From Hyphomicrobium sp. (GTDB taxonomy: Bacteria > Pseudomonadota > Alphaproteobacteria > Rhizobiales > Hyphomicrobiaceae): a stretch of 64,000 bases of DNA. The translations under genes and the position numbers were made by a program. The stretch is taken from assembly GCA_016716675.1 (NCBI GenBank), contig JADJVG010000001.1, forward strand, positions 310,001 through 374,000, written 5' to 3'. Below are positions 53,423 through 62,311 of this stretch, piece by piece. The number at the start of each line of letters is the position of its first letter. The stretch's first letter is position 1. The notes beneath the pieces are model-generated. The model had not been told where the DNA came from, searched no databases, and worked only from the letters and a program-made list of their open reading frames with translations.

Positions 53423-53796
53423 CGCTGTCCACCCCAAATTTCCACAGAGCGCCGCCAAACGCGACGCGGGCCCCATCCGAAACGGCGAAAGAGGCGGATC
53501 GAAACCCGAATCGATGAAAAGTGATTCGCGCGATATGGCGCAAGCAGCTGTTTCCAAAAGCGCTCTGGAATCGCGCATTCACCGATGCGGTGGCGGTGTC
53601 GCCACAGTGAGCGGCCAGCAAAGAACCACAGTCAGCACGGCGTTGTGCATGGATCTGACATAGGATTGTATGCGGCGATACTGCGCGGTTTAGCGTCGTG
53701 ATGCACGTGGCGAGAGCGCGAAAGGCATCGCAACGGCGAGACAAGTTTCGGGCTTCTGTTTGGGATGCATGAGCACCGACCGGCAATGAATGAAGC
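53423..53796. other. Gap upstream of the ubiquitin autotransporter, no gene seen
   Basis: 374 bases. The autotransporter frame is open back to 53578 but the codons upstream of 53422 look non-signal-like, and I prefer the later start. No other gene is supported; this stretch should hold its promoter. Confidence 0.5.
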
Positions 53797-54257
53797 TTAC
53801 TTTAACAGTTCGGTGTCGATCTTTCCGAACATGTATGACCACTTCTTCGTCTGCGTCTCAACCAGCAAGCGCATGCGCGCGCGCAATTCCAATAACAGCG
53901 CGCAATCCTGCGTATTGGCCGCGGCGCCTTCCTGGCCCATCGTCGAGATGGCCGACAGCAACTCGTCGGTCGATTGATCGTAGGCTTCGATTTTCTCGTC
54001 GCGTACGAACGGCGCTGCCTCTTGCAGGAATTGATCGTGCGTCCAGCCGCGCTTGCTCTTCAGGCTGCGCAGCTTTTCCTGAAACAGCGGCTTGTTCTTG
54101 CCGTTGAGGTCACGCAGCGCAGCCGCCGCTTCATCAACAACGGCTTCGAAATCGGCTTTCGCGCAAGCGGGTCTTCGGCGCGCACCGGCGCTGCGACGCA
54201 CGCCATAAGGGCCGCGATCGCGATGTAGAAACGGACTGGTGGCAGACTGATCCCCAT
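53797..54257 (-). CDS. Exported helical protein of unknown function, frameshifted near its N-terminus
   Basis: ATG 54257 (AGGA upstream) starts a Sec signal (VRFYIAIAALMACVAAPVRAEDPLAR), which runs into a wrong frame at a three-A run (54157-54159). The other frame continues KADFEAVVDEAAAALRDLNGKNKPLFQEKLRSLKSKRGW, then FVRDEKIEAYDQSTDELLSAI and LLLELRARMRLLVETQTKKWSYMFGKIDTELLK. One extra A gives a single protein of about 153 residues with a mature, mostly helical, charged domain. It lies between the ubiquitin autotransporter and parC on the same strand; the family is not known to me. Confidence 0.75.
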
Positions 54258-54330
54258 ACGCACGAGTCCTAGCCGCCAGTTCCGTCATCCACAAGCGTCC
54301 GAAACCCTCAGTCTGCGCAAAAAACCGGAC

Positions 54331-56595
54331 TTAGATGGTTCGGCCGAACGAATTGGAGCGCGGGAAGCCTTTCGGTGCCATGCGACCGGCCTGGGCGCGC
54401 TCACCGACCCATTCCTTCAACTCTGACCACGACAAGGTAAATTCACGCCCTGCACTATCGAGCCACGACAATCCGTCCGACTTCTTGAAGCAGCACGCGT
54501 CACTCAGCGCTCCATCCTTGAAGCGCTGCAGGATGACGCCCTTACCGCGCGTCATCTCGTTGACTTCATCGAGCTTGAACACAAGCATCTTGCGGTTCTC
54601 GCCAATCGTCGCGACGCAATCGCCTTCAACCGGCACGCAGACGCGGGCCTCTTCAGGTTCGGTGACGTTGAGAATCTGCTTGCCCTTGCGGGTTGATGCG
54701 ATGACTTCTTCTTCCGGAACGATAAAGCCATAACCGCCCGTCGATGCGACCAGCAGTTTGCGCGATGGATCGTGGACGAAGATTTCCGCGATGTCGTGGT
54801 TCTCTTCGAGTTCGACCATCAATCGCACGGGTTCGCCATGGCCCCGGCCGCCCGGCAGGGCGCCGGCATCGAGCGTGAAGAATTTTCCGTTCGTCGCGAA
54901 CACGACAATCTTGTCGGTGGTGTAAGCAGGGAACGCGCGCTTCAGGCCATCGCCCTGCTTGAACTCGATCTTCGAGACGTCGTCCTGATGCCCCTTCAGC
55001 GTGCGGATCCAGCCCTTGTCCGAGACGAGCACGGTGATCGGTTCTTTTTCGACCAGCACCGCATCGAGATCGGCGTCGATCTCAGGCGCATCGGCGAACA
55101 CCGTGCGGCGGCGGCCAAGCGGAGTCTTCTTGGAATAGGTCTCGCGGGTCGACTTCACTTCTTCAGTGATGCGCTCCCACTGCAAATCGTCGGATTTCAG
55201 AAGCTGCTTCAGTTCGCGGCGTTCTTTCGACAGCTTATCGTGCTCGGCTTTGATCTCGACTTCTTCGAGTCGCGACAACGATCTCAAGCGCAGGTTCAGG
55301 ATGGCTTCCGCCTGCACGTCGGTCAGCTTGAACTTGGCGATGAGCTTCGCCTTCGGATCGTCCTCATGGCGGACAATGCGAATGACTTCATCGATATTGA
55401 GATAGGCGATCAAATAGCCGTCGAGCACTTCGAGGCGGTGCTCAATCTTTTTCAGGCGGAAGTTCGAACGGCGCACCAGCACTTCGACGCGGTGTTCCAG
55501 CCACTGCGACAGCACCTCTTTAACGCTCAACACGTTCGGGATCTGGCCCGCCGAGAGCACGTTCATGTTCAAGCCGAAGCGCACTTCAAGCTCGGTAGCG
55601 CGGAACATGCTTTCCATGAGCAGCATCGGATCAACGGTGCGCGACTTCGGCTCGAGGATCAGACGGATTTCTTCGGCGCTCTCGTCGCGAATGTCGCCGA
55701 GCAGCGGCAGCTTCTTTTCCGTCATCAACTCGGCGATCTTCTCGACGAGCTTGGCCTTTTGCACGCCGTATGGCACTTCCAGAATAACGATCTGATAGCC
55801 GCCGCGCGTGGTTTCCTCTTTGACCCACTTGGCGCGCAGGCGGAAACCGCCGCGCCCGGTCTTGTAGGCCTCCAGCATCGACTCGCGTGGCTCGACGATG
55901 ACGCCGCCGGTCGGGAAATCGGGGCCGGGCACGAGCTCGACCAGCTTCTCGACGCTGGCGTTGGGATGCTTGATCAGGTGCAGCAGCGCCGCGCACAGTT
56001 CGTCGACGTTGTGCGGCGGGATGTTGGTTGCCATACCGACCGCGATGCCCGACGAGCCGTTGGCGAGCAAATTCGGAAAGGCCGCCGGCAGCACCACCGG
56101 CTCTTCAACGCGGCCATCGTAGTTGGGGCGGAAATCGACGGTGTCTTCATCGAGCCCGTCGAGGATCGCGGCGGCAACAGCCGTCATGCGGGCTTCGGTG
56201 TAGCGCGCGGCTGCCGGGTTATCGCCGTCGATGTTGCCGAAGTTACCCTGGCCATCGACGAGCGGATAGCGAACCGCGAAATCCTGGGCGAGACGCGCCA
56301 GCGCGTCGTAAATCGCCTGGTCGCCGTGCGGATGCAGGTTGCCCATCACGTCACCGACGATCTTGGCGCACTTCAAATAGCCGCCCGCCGGGTCGAGACG
56401 CAGCTCGCGCATGGCGTAGAGAATGCGGCGATGAACGGGTTTCAAGCCGTCGCGCACATCGGGCAGCGCGCGGTGCATAATGGTCGACAGCGCATATGCG
56501 AGATAGCGGTCTTCGAGCGCCGTGCGCAGTTCGACGCTTTCGGGGGGCGTACCGCCGGAGCCCGGCAGGCCTGGAAGAATCGGTTTGTTGTTCAT
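54331..56595 (-). CDS. parC: DNA topoisomerase IV subunit A
   Basis: The DNA-cleaving subunit that decatenates chromosomes with ParE. The catalytic Tyr132 is in AAARYTEARMTAVA. The quinolone-resistance region reads GNLHPHGDQAIYDALARLAQDF, where the E. coli Ser80 and Glu84 positions are Gln and Asp. A GyrA-like C-terminal beta-pinwheel region is present from about residue 520 (ITVLVSDKGWIRTLKGHQDD, GYGFIVPEEEVIASTRKGKQILNV) without the GyrA box. 754 residues, as for alphaproteobacterial ParC. parE is not in the window. It follows the recO/era block in typical chromosomal order. Confidence 0.97.
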   Translation of the reverse strand: MNNKPILPGLPGSGGTPPESVELRTALEDRYLAYALSTIMHRALPDVRDGLKPVHRRILYAMRELRLDPAGGYLKCAKIVGDVMGNLHPHGDQAIYDALARLAQDFAVRYPLVDGQGNFGNIDGDNPAAARYTEARMTAVAAAILDGLDEDTVDFRPNYDGRVEEPVVLPAAFPNLLANGSSGIAVGMATNIPPHNVDELCAALLHLIKHPNASVEKLVELVPGPDFPTGGVIVEPRESMLEAYKTGRGGFRLRAKWVKEETTRGGYQIVILEVPYGVQKAKLVEKIAELMTEKKLPLLGDIRDESAEEIRLILEPKSRTVDPMLLMESMFRATELEVRFGLNMNVLSAGQIPNVLSVKEVLSQWLEHRVEVLVRRSNFRLKKIEHRLEVLDGYLIAYLNIDEVIRIVRHEDDPKAKLIAKFKLTDVQAEAILNLRLRSLSRLEEVEIKAEHDKLSKERRELKQLLKSDDLQWERITEEVKSTRETYSKKTPLGRRRTVFADAPEIDADLDAVLVEKEPITVLVSDKGWIRTLKGHQDDVSKIEFKQGDGLKRAFPAYTTDKIVVFATNGKFFTLDAGALPGGRGHGEPVRLMVELEENHDIAEIFVHDPSRKLLVASTGGYGFIVPEEEVIASTRKGKQILNVTEPEEARVCVPVEGDCVATIGENRKMLVFKLDEVNEMTRGKGVILQRFKDGALSDACCFKKSDGLSWLDSAGREFTLSWSELKEWVGERAQAGRMAPKGFPRSNSFGRTI

Positions 56596-56871
56596 GGTCT
56601 CCGGTTAGCGCCTCGCGCGCGCCTGCTCAAGTCTTGAGTTGTGTAGCTAAGTCGCCTTCCCCCAGTGTTTTCGGAGCCGCGCCGCCCGGCCCCGTCACTT
56701 CGCCGCGGCGCTTCGACAGCCGGACGCATTGGGACGTTGCCTTTGGGTGCCGCCATGCCCCGCCGCACCGTTCAGAGCGTTCCTCTACCGGGGCTAGGCG
56801 CCGGTTTTGCCCGCCGCAGCGTGTTAAGGTGAGGTCACTGCAGAACGCCCTAGCAGCATTTGCAGTGCCCG

Positions 56872-56899
56872 GGAACCAATTCAACCGGCCCGCATCTAA
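56872..56899 (+). promoter_or_regulatory. Candidate ECF-type promoter of the sigma factor gene
   Basis: GGAACC, 15 nt, CATCTAA, 49 nt before ATG 56948. The same pattern precedes the DUF4142 gene (57657), so the sigma factor probably drives both. Confidence 0.6.
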
Positions 56900-56947
56900 C
56901 GCTTTATCGAGTTGTGAGAACGACGAAAGAACGGCGGAGTGCAGAAA

Positions 56948-57640
56948 ATGGCACATGCGAAGCAAACCACCGACGAGTTGGCGGCCGAACGAGACCTCAT
57001 CCGCCGGGCGGTTGACAAGGACCCAGGCGCCATACGCGCCATCCTGAAAACCTACAACCGCCGTCTGTTTCGCATCGCGCGCAGTATCATGCGCACCGAC
57101 CAAGAAGCAGAGGACGCCCTGCAAGACGCCTACCTCCAGGCATTTTCACGCCTCGCCACATTCCGCCAGGATTCCAGTTTGGCGACATGGCTGACCCGAA
57201 TTGTCATCAATGAAGCACTGCAGCGAAGCCGCAAACGAACCGAAGTTCCCATTTCACAAATCGGTATGGAGGAGGCGCGAAGTGCCGATGTCATTCCGTT
57301 CCCTATGTCGGCTCCCCAGGCCGTAGACCCAGAGCGCGCCATGGCCCAAAACGAGATCTGCAAACTTATCGAACGCGCAATCGATGCGCTTCCCGATGAA
57401 TACCGCACTGTTCTCATCGCGCGAACGCTTGAGGATATGAGCATCGAAGAGACCGCCGAACTTCTTGGGCTGCGGCCTGAGACGGTCAAAACCCGCCTGC
57501 ACCGTGCACGCGCCGCACTTCGTGCGGCCCTTGCCGGCCATCTTGAACCGATGTTTGCCGATGTCTTCCCCTTCGATGGCGCACGTTGCGAGCGAATGAC
57601 AAATGAGATCGTACAGCGAATTTGCGATCCTGAAAATTAG
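56948..57640 (+). CDS. ECF RNA polymerase sigma factor
   Basis: An extracytoplasmic-function sigma-70 protein of 230 residues. Sigma2: LFRIARSIMRTDQEAEDALQDAYLQAFSRLATFRQDSSLATWLTRIVINEALQRSR. Sigma4: ALPDEYRTVLIARTLEDMSIEETAELLGLRPETVKTRLHRARAALRAAL, the DNA-contacting helix-turn-helix. ATG 56948 has GGAG 9 nt upstream (a GTG three codons earlier is in frame). A C-terminal tail of about 35 residues (FADVFPFDGARCERMTNEIVQRICDPEN) follows. No anti-sigma gene lies next to it; a DUF4142 gene follows instead, and both carry similar promoter motifs. Confidence 0.93.
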   Translation: MAHAKQTTDELAAERDLIRRAVDKDPGAIRAILKTYNRRLFRIARSIMRTDQEAEDALQDAYLQAFSRLATFRQDSSLATWLTRIVINEALQRSRKRTEVPISQIGMEEARSADVIPFPMSAPQAVDPERAMAQNEICKLIERAIDALPDEYRTVLIARTLEDMSIEETAELLGLRPETVKTRLHRARAALRAALAGHLEPMFADVFPFDGARCERMTNEIVQRICDPEN

Positions 57641-57656
57641 TGAACCAAAGAATTCG

Positions 57657-57685
57657 GGAACCTTAGACCGCATCCAAGCATCAAA
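57657..57685 (+). promoter_or_regulatory. Candidate ECF-type promoter of the DUF4142 gene
   Basis: GGAACC, 16 nt, CATCAAA, 53 nt before ATG 57738. It mirrors the motif before the sigma gene (GGAACC-N15-CATCTAA). Confidence 0.6.
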
Positions 57686-57737
57686 CAGTCCGTGAAACCT
57701 GAAAGCCCAAACGGGCTAGAAATACGGAGTGTTTTCG

Positions 57738-58268
57738 ATGAAACGCCATGCAACAGCCTGCGTGCTTGCCTCTGCTCTTTTCTTGTCCCTCGTGCCCGCC
57801 TCGTCATATGCCGCCGACAAATTGAATGACGCGCAAATTGCGCACATTGCCTATACGGCCGGCGATATCGACATCAAGGCCGCCGAGATCGCCCTGACGC
57901 ATGCCAAGAGCGCCGCCGTAAAATCCTTTGCGGAAGACATGGTGCGGGACCACAAGGCGGTGAACGACAAGGCACTCGCACTTGTCAAAAAACTGAATGT
58001 GACGCCCGAAGATAACGCCACAAGCAAGGGCCTCGCTGAAGGCGCCGAAACCAAACGGGCAGAGCTTGAAAAGCTTTCCGGTGCCGCGTTCGACAGAGCC
58101 TATGTCACAAACGAGGTCGCCTTTCACAAGACCGTTGACGATGCGCTAGAGACAACACTCATTCCGTCAGCACAAAATCCGGAATTGAAGAGCTTGCTGG
58201 AAACCGGCCTGAAGATTTTCAAAGGCCATGAGCAGCATGCCGAACACTTGGAGAAAAGCCTCAACTAA
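57738..58268 (+). CDS. Exported DUF4142 (ferritin-like) protein
   Basis: ATG 57738 follows GGAG by 9 nt. A signal peptide (ATACVLASALFLSLVPASSYAAD) leads to a four-helix DUF4142 bundle: LNDAQIAHIAYTAGDIDIKAAEIALTHAKSAAVKSFAEDMVRDHKAVNDKA and FDRAYVTNEVAFHKTVDDALETTLIPSAQNPELKSLLETGLKIFKGHEQHAE. The repeating Glu/His positions resemble a metal site of ferritin-like proteins. Members are periplasmic and often linked to stress. It is likely the direct target of the preceding sigma factor. 176 residues. Confidence 0.93.
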   Translation: MKRHATACVLASALFLSLVPASSYAADKLNDAQIAHIAYTAGDIDIKAAEIALTHAKSAAVKSFAEDMVRDHKAVNDKALALVKKLNVTPEDNATSKGLAEGAETKRAELEKLSGAAFDRAYVTNEVAFHKTVDDALETTLIPSAQNPELKSLLETGLKIFKGHEQHAEHLEKSLN

Positions 58269-58449
58269 TGAGACGCCGGCCCTTGTGCCGTTCGTTTCTG
58301 TGAGACGTTTTCTCTTGCTACGCGCAGTTGCGCGAGACGTCGTTCCTGTTGCTACCGGCGAGGTCGTTCAAATTTAGATCAGCGACCTTGCCTCAGTTAA
58401 CGCTGCAGAACCTGCGGCATCACCGCCAACAGGGCGACCAATCCACATT

Positions 58450-59169
58450 CTACTTGGTGATCTGCCCGATGATCCGCGCGCGGGCTTCGGGCAGCGTTTG
58501 ACCACGCGGCAGCAGCACGCGCGTTTCGAGGAAATGACCGGTCAACGCCAGCCCTTCGACAACATCCTGCGTGGTGACGGACCCGCGACGATGCTTGGTC
58601 AAAAATTGCGGCAGTGACAACATGCGATCACGGTACGGCTCACCCGCTGACGCCGACACCGCCCGGCCCGATTTCGGTGACACGTAAATCAGCTGATCGT
58701 TGGCACCCGTTGAAGCGCACTGCGACAGATCGAGGCCGAATCCCAATTCATCGAGCAGCGCCAATTCCCAGCGCACCAGCAGCGCCGGCCACACCGTCAC
58801 GTCATCAAGAAAGCCGAGCACGAACAGCGTGATCTCGTACAGGTTCGGGTGTGGGTCGCGCTCAGGCAACAGGCGCGTCAGCGTGGTCAAGGTTGTCAGC
58901 GCCGACAGCGCGGCGGCGTTCTCCATGGATTCCGCCGCAAAGCCGCGTCGCAATTCCAGCGTGACGTGACCCAGTTGTTCGGAGAGCCGCGCCTTCCACG
59001 TCGCATCGACGTGATTGCCGGTTTGCAGCACCGGCCGCAGCTTGCGCGAGCGGCCGCCGTGGACAAGGCCGAGATGCCGGCCGTGATTGCGCGTCCACAG
59101 CTCCACGATTGCCGCGGTTTCACCGTGCGCGCGAACGGACAGGATGATGGCTTCGTCAGACCATTGCAT
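58450..59169 (-). CDS. recO: DNA repair protein RecO
   Basis: Helps load RecA onto gaps with RecR. The N-terminal OB-fold reads MQWSDEAIILSVRAHGETAAIVELWTRNHGRHLGLVHGGRSRK, then LSEQLGHVTLELRRGFA, and the helical part holds LYEITLFVLGFLDD and WELALLDELGFGLDLSQCASTGANDQLIYVSPKSGRAVSASAGEPYRDRML. Only one Cys of the C-terminal zinc site is visible. ATG 59169 gives 239 aa. It lies in the lepB-rnc-era-recO run, on the minus strand. Confidence 0.95.
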   Translation of the reverse strand: MQWSDEAIILSVRAHGETAAIVELWTRNHGRHLGLVHGGRSRKLRPVLQTGNHVDATWKARLSEQLGHVTLELRRGFAAESMENAAALSALTTLTTLTRLLPERDPHPNLYEITLFVLGFLDDVTVWPALLVRWELALLDELGFGLDLSQCASTGANDQLIYVSPKSGRAVSASAGEPYRDRMLSLPQFLTKHRRGSVTTQDVVEGLALTGHFLETRVLLPRGQTLPEARARIIGQITK

Positions 59170-59255
59170 GCGGCGTATCAAAATCTCAGCGGTGGTGCGA
59201 GTCGCTTGAGACTAGCACCTGAACCCGGATCGTGCAGGTGCGGCGGCTATGCCCC

Positions 59256-59603
59256 TCAGATCCCAGTGCCGGTATCGCCGGGAAGTTTTGGCGGCGACCG
59301 TGGCGTTTGATCGATGATGCACGGCTGGCCGAACGCGACGCATTCAAAACCGCCGTCTTTCGGGAAGCACTTCAAGGCCTTCTGATGCGCCAGGCGCCAG
59401 CTATCGAAGCCGGCGCCGCGTTTCAGGGCTTCCGTGCGCCACTGTTCGAGCGCTTTTTTCTTGGCCAGAATCTCGGTCGGCGCGGCCGCGACTTCGCTTG
59501 AGACGAGCGCGCCGCATTTGCGAACGGCGGCGTCGGCGCCGGATGCGGCCAGCGCAATCACGAAGAATGCAACGACTGCCGCAGTCCAGACACGAACGCG
59601 CAT
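59256..59603 (-). CDS. Exported cysteine protein, 115 aa, similar to the 18952 gene
   Basis: No named family. ATG 59603 begins a Sec signal (VWTAAVVAFFVIALAASGADAA). The mature part has VRKCGALVSSEVAAAP, KKKALEQWRTEALKRGAGFDSWRLAHQKALKCFPKDG and FECVAFGQPCIID. The order C, A-rich helix, W, G-F-W, A-x-x-K-x-L-x-C, F-x-C-x-A, PC follows the protein at 18952. It sits between era and recO with only 4 nt to the era stop, so it is expressed in that operon although it is exported. Confidence 0.78.
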   Translation of the reverse strand: MRVRVWTAAVVAFFVIALAASGADAAVRKCGALVSSEVAAAPTEILAKKKALEQWRTEALKRGAGFDSWRLAHQKALKCFPKDGGFECVAFGQPCIIDQTPRSPPKLPGDTGTGI

Positions 59604-59607
59604 GGCG

Positions 59608-60546
59608 CTAGTCCTTTGGAAATTGCAGACCCATTTCGCGATAGCGCTCAGGATCGCTACCCCAGTTTTCGCGTACCTTCACAAACAGAAACAGATGAAC
59701 GCGGTGATCGGCGACTTCCTCGATGCCGCGCCGCGCTTCCATCGAAATCTGCTTGATCGTCGCGCCCTTCTTGCCGAGCACGATGCTTTTCTGCCCGTCG
59801 CGCTCGACGAAGATCGTCTGCTCGATGCGGGCCGAACCATCCTTCAACGTTTTCCAGCTCGTCGTCTCAACCGTTGTCGAATACGGCAGCTCTTCATGCA
59901 GCCAGTGATAAATACGCTCGCGCGTAATTTCGGCGGCGAGCAGACGCATCGGAATATCGGTTACGTCATCTTCATTATAGTGCCATGGACCCGGCGGCAC
60001 GATTTTGGCGAGGTGCGCCTTCAAGTCCTGAACGCCGGTGCCATCCAGCGCCGAAATCATGAACACCTCGTCGAACGTCAACAGCTTCGACATGTGCTGC
60101 GTCAACGCGAGAAGCTTTTCCTTCTCCTCAATGCGATCGACTTTATTGAGCACGGCGATGCGCGGCAGCTTAACGTTCTTCATGCGCTCGATGATCTCAG
60201 CGGTCGCCTCGTCAATGCCCTTGACGGCATCGATCAGAACAACAACCGCATCGGCGGCATCCGCGCCGTTCCACGCCGCTTCCACCATCGCGCGGTCAAG
60301 CCGCCGCTTGGGATTGAAGATGCCGGGCGTATCGATGAACACCAGCTGGCTCTTGCCCTCCAGCGCAATGCCGCGCACCGGCACGCGCGTCGTCTGCACC
60401 TTATGCGAAACGATCGACACCTTGACGCCGACGAGCGCATTCACGAGCGTCGATTTGCCGGCATTGGTCGCGCCGAGGATGGCGATAAACCCGCAGCGGG
60501 TTTCCGCGCCAGCATCCGTCGGCATCACTGCCGGTGTGTCAGCCAT
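59608..60546 (-). CDS. era: GTPase Era
   Basis: Ribosome-assembly GTPase that binds the 3' end of 16S rRNA. G1 is AILGATNAGKST, G2 region QTTRVPVRGI, G3 FIDTPGIF, G4 VLNKVDR and G5 ISALDG. The C-terminal KH domain shows IVLGKKGATIKQISMEARRGIEE. At 312 residues it has a slightly long N-terminus (MADTPAVMPTDAGAETRCG). Its start overlaps the rnc stop by 8 nt, as usual for a coupled rnc-era pair. Confidence 0.97.
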   Translation of the reverse strand: MADTPAVMPTDAGAETRCGFIAILGATNAGKSTLVNALVGVKVSIVSHKVQTTRVPVRGIALEGKSQLVFIDTPGIFNPKRRLDRAMVEAAWNGADAADAVVVLIDAVKGIDEATAEIIERMKNVKLPRIAVLNKVDRIEEKEKLLALTQHMSKLLTFDEVFMISALDGTGVQDLKAHLAKIVPPGPWHYNEDDVTDIPMRLLAAEITRERIYHWLHEELPYSTTVETTSWKTLKDGSARIEQTIFVERDGQKSIVLGKKGATIKQISMEARRGIEEVADHRVHLFLFVKVRENWGSDPERYREMGLQFPKD

Positions 60547-61245
60547 CAGACAATAAACCCCTTACACCTTCTCGTTGCAGGAGCGCCGTTGCGGCGGCCT
60601 GTTCGGCAATTCGTTTGGACGCGCCTTCACCCTGCGCCGGAGCGCGCCCCGAGATCAAGACTTCTGCTGTGAAATGTGGCGCGTGATCGGCCCTTTGCGG
60701 GCGACGACGGGGTATTTCGGCAAGGCGAGGCCCTGACCCTGCGCCCATTCCTGCAGCGCTGACTTGGCATCGACGGCCACTTCCGGCACGGTTTCCGATT
60801 GGGCCTGCCAGAGTTTGCGCACCACCGCGCGGGCCTTATCAAAACCGCCATCAAGGAAAACGGCACCCAGCAGCGCTTCGGCAGCATCCGCTAGAATGGT
60901 GGTCTTTTCGCGCCCGCCACTGTCGGCTTCGCTGTCCGACAAGATCAGATGTTCGCCGAGCCCGATCGCGCGTGAAACCTTGGCGCAGGCTTCGCCGCGC
61001 ACGAGCCGGTTATAGCGGCGTGCCAGTTCGCCCTCGCTGGCGTCAGGGTATTGGCCGTTCAAAACCTCAGCGATCGCTAAGCCCAGCACGCGGTCGCCGA
61101 TAAATTCCAGTCGCTCGTTATCGCTGCGCTCGACTTTGCCGCCACGCACACTGGCATGCGTCAGCGCACGTTCCAGCAAGGTCACGTCTTTAAAGCGGTG
61201 GCCGAGCTTCGTTTCCAGCTCTTTAAATTTACGCGCGCGCAGCAT
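60539..61245 (-). CDS. rnc: Ribonuclease III (frameshifted near its double-strand RNA-binding domain)
   Basis: Cleaves double-stranded RNA for rRNA processing. The nuclease domain is intact: ERLEFIGDRVLGLAIAEVL holds the signature with the catalytic Glu/Asp, and TILADAAEALLGAVFLDGGFD the second acidic pair. Near 60686-60690 the frame breaks after VVARKGP; the next frame resumes the dsRBD (DHAPHFTAEVLISGRAPAQGEGASKRIAEQAAATALL) to the stop at 60539. One extra G (CCG to CCGG) makes a normal RNase III of about 235 residues. Because rnc is so conserved and coupled to era, sequencing error is likely. ATG 61245 is chosen; an upstream TTG is also in frame. Confidence 0.9.
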
Positions 61246-61266
61246 CGGTATTTTCAAGGTCGGAGG

Positions 61267-62037
61267 TCATCGCACCAGTTGGAAGAAACGGTTCCAGCGG
61301 ATATCAAACGGCCAGGTCCATGGAGACCACCAGCGCAGCGCGCCCGGTTCATCGACGGCAGCCGAGAAGAAGATGATTTCGGCGCGGCCGACGAAATTCT
61401 CAAGCGGCACGTAACCAACGCCATATGATCCCTGCACGCGGCTGTCGGTCGAGTTATCGCGATTGTCGCCCATCATAAAGTAGTGGCCTTCAGGCACCTT
61501 ATAAGGCGCAGTGTTGTCGAGCGGGCCGTGCGGGTTGCTGTCCAGCACTTTATATTTGACGCCGTTCGGCAGCGTTTCTTCAAAAACAGGCACCGAGCGC
61601 GGCCGCGAGCTTTCCTCGCCCCGCGTCACGAACTCGCCGGCAGGTTCCTTCGGCACGGCCGTCCCGTTGATGAACAACTGGCCCTCACGCATCTGAATTT
61701 CGTCGCCCGGCAAGCCGATCACGCGCTTGATGAAATCGATTTCCGGCTCATTCGGTTTACGGAACACCGCAACATCGCCGCGCTTGGGTTCGGATGAAAA
61801 GATCCGCCCCTCGAACAGTTCGGGGCTGAACGGGAAAGAATACTTGGAGTATCCATAGGACAGCTTGGAAACGAAAATATAATCGCCGATCAGTAGGGTC
61901 TCTTTCATAGAGCCCGAAGGAATATTGAACGGCTGATAGAAAAACACCCGCACGAACATTGCGATCGCCAGCGCCTCGACCACGATGATCGCCGTTTCCA
62001 GCAAACCAGACTTTGCCGACTTCAATCCGACGCTCAT
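61267..62037 (-). CDS. lepB: Signal peptidase I
   Basis: Inner-membrane enzyme that removes Sec and Tat signal peptides. ATG 62037 has AAGGAG 8 nt upstream. A membrane helix (AIIVVEALAIAMFVRVFFYQP) leads to the nucleophile Ser43 in PFNIPSGSMKETLLIGDY and the general base Lys104 in IDFIKRVIGLPGDEI, then GHYFMMGDNRDNSTDSR (box E). 256 residues. It heads lepB-rnc-era; acpS, normally adjacent, is about 1.8 kb upstream beyond two inserted genes. The 274 bases to pirin show no gene. Confidence 0.97.
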   Translation of the reverse strand: MSVGLKSAKSGLLETAIIVVEALAIAMFVRVFFYQPFNIPSGSMKETLLIGDYIFVSKLSYGYSKYSFPFSPELFEGRIFSSEPKRGDVAVFRKPNEPEIDFIKRVIGLPGDEIQMREGQLFINGTAVPKEPAGEFVTRGEESSRPRSVPVFEETLPNGVKYKVLDSNPHGPLDNTAPYKVPEGHYFMMGDNRDNSTDSRVQGSYGVGYVPLENFVGRAEIIFFSAAVDEPGALRWWSPWTWPFDIRWNRFFQLVR

Positions 62038-62311
62038 GGAAGGCTCCTTCAACGGCCGCCAGGAGTAAAACCGAGGCCGAATATGCTCGGGTGGCTATAG
62101 CGAGTTTGCCCCTGCGCCGCAATCGGACCCTTCCGCACCGTAGAGGACAGCTTCAAGGATTTTAGGGCCTTTTGCTCGTGTCGAGGTGCGGCGTTTACTC
62201 TCGCCGGAAGATTTAAAAAGCCAAGCGCCTGGGCTAGGTTAACGGTCAGATTCGCAAATTCCACATGAGGGCGCCGCACGATCACGTGCCGCTCATTTTC
62301 GGAGGTGCCCC

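Noticed and set aside
54772..56637. Plus-strand open frame of about 621 codons
   Set aside because: Antisense to parC; composition typical of GC-rich antisense frames.
60539..61245. True rnc pseudogene
   Set aside because: The dsRBD frame is fully preserved to the coupled era start, and similar one-base breaks occur elsewhere in the window; a base-calling deletion is more likely.
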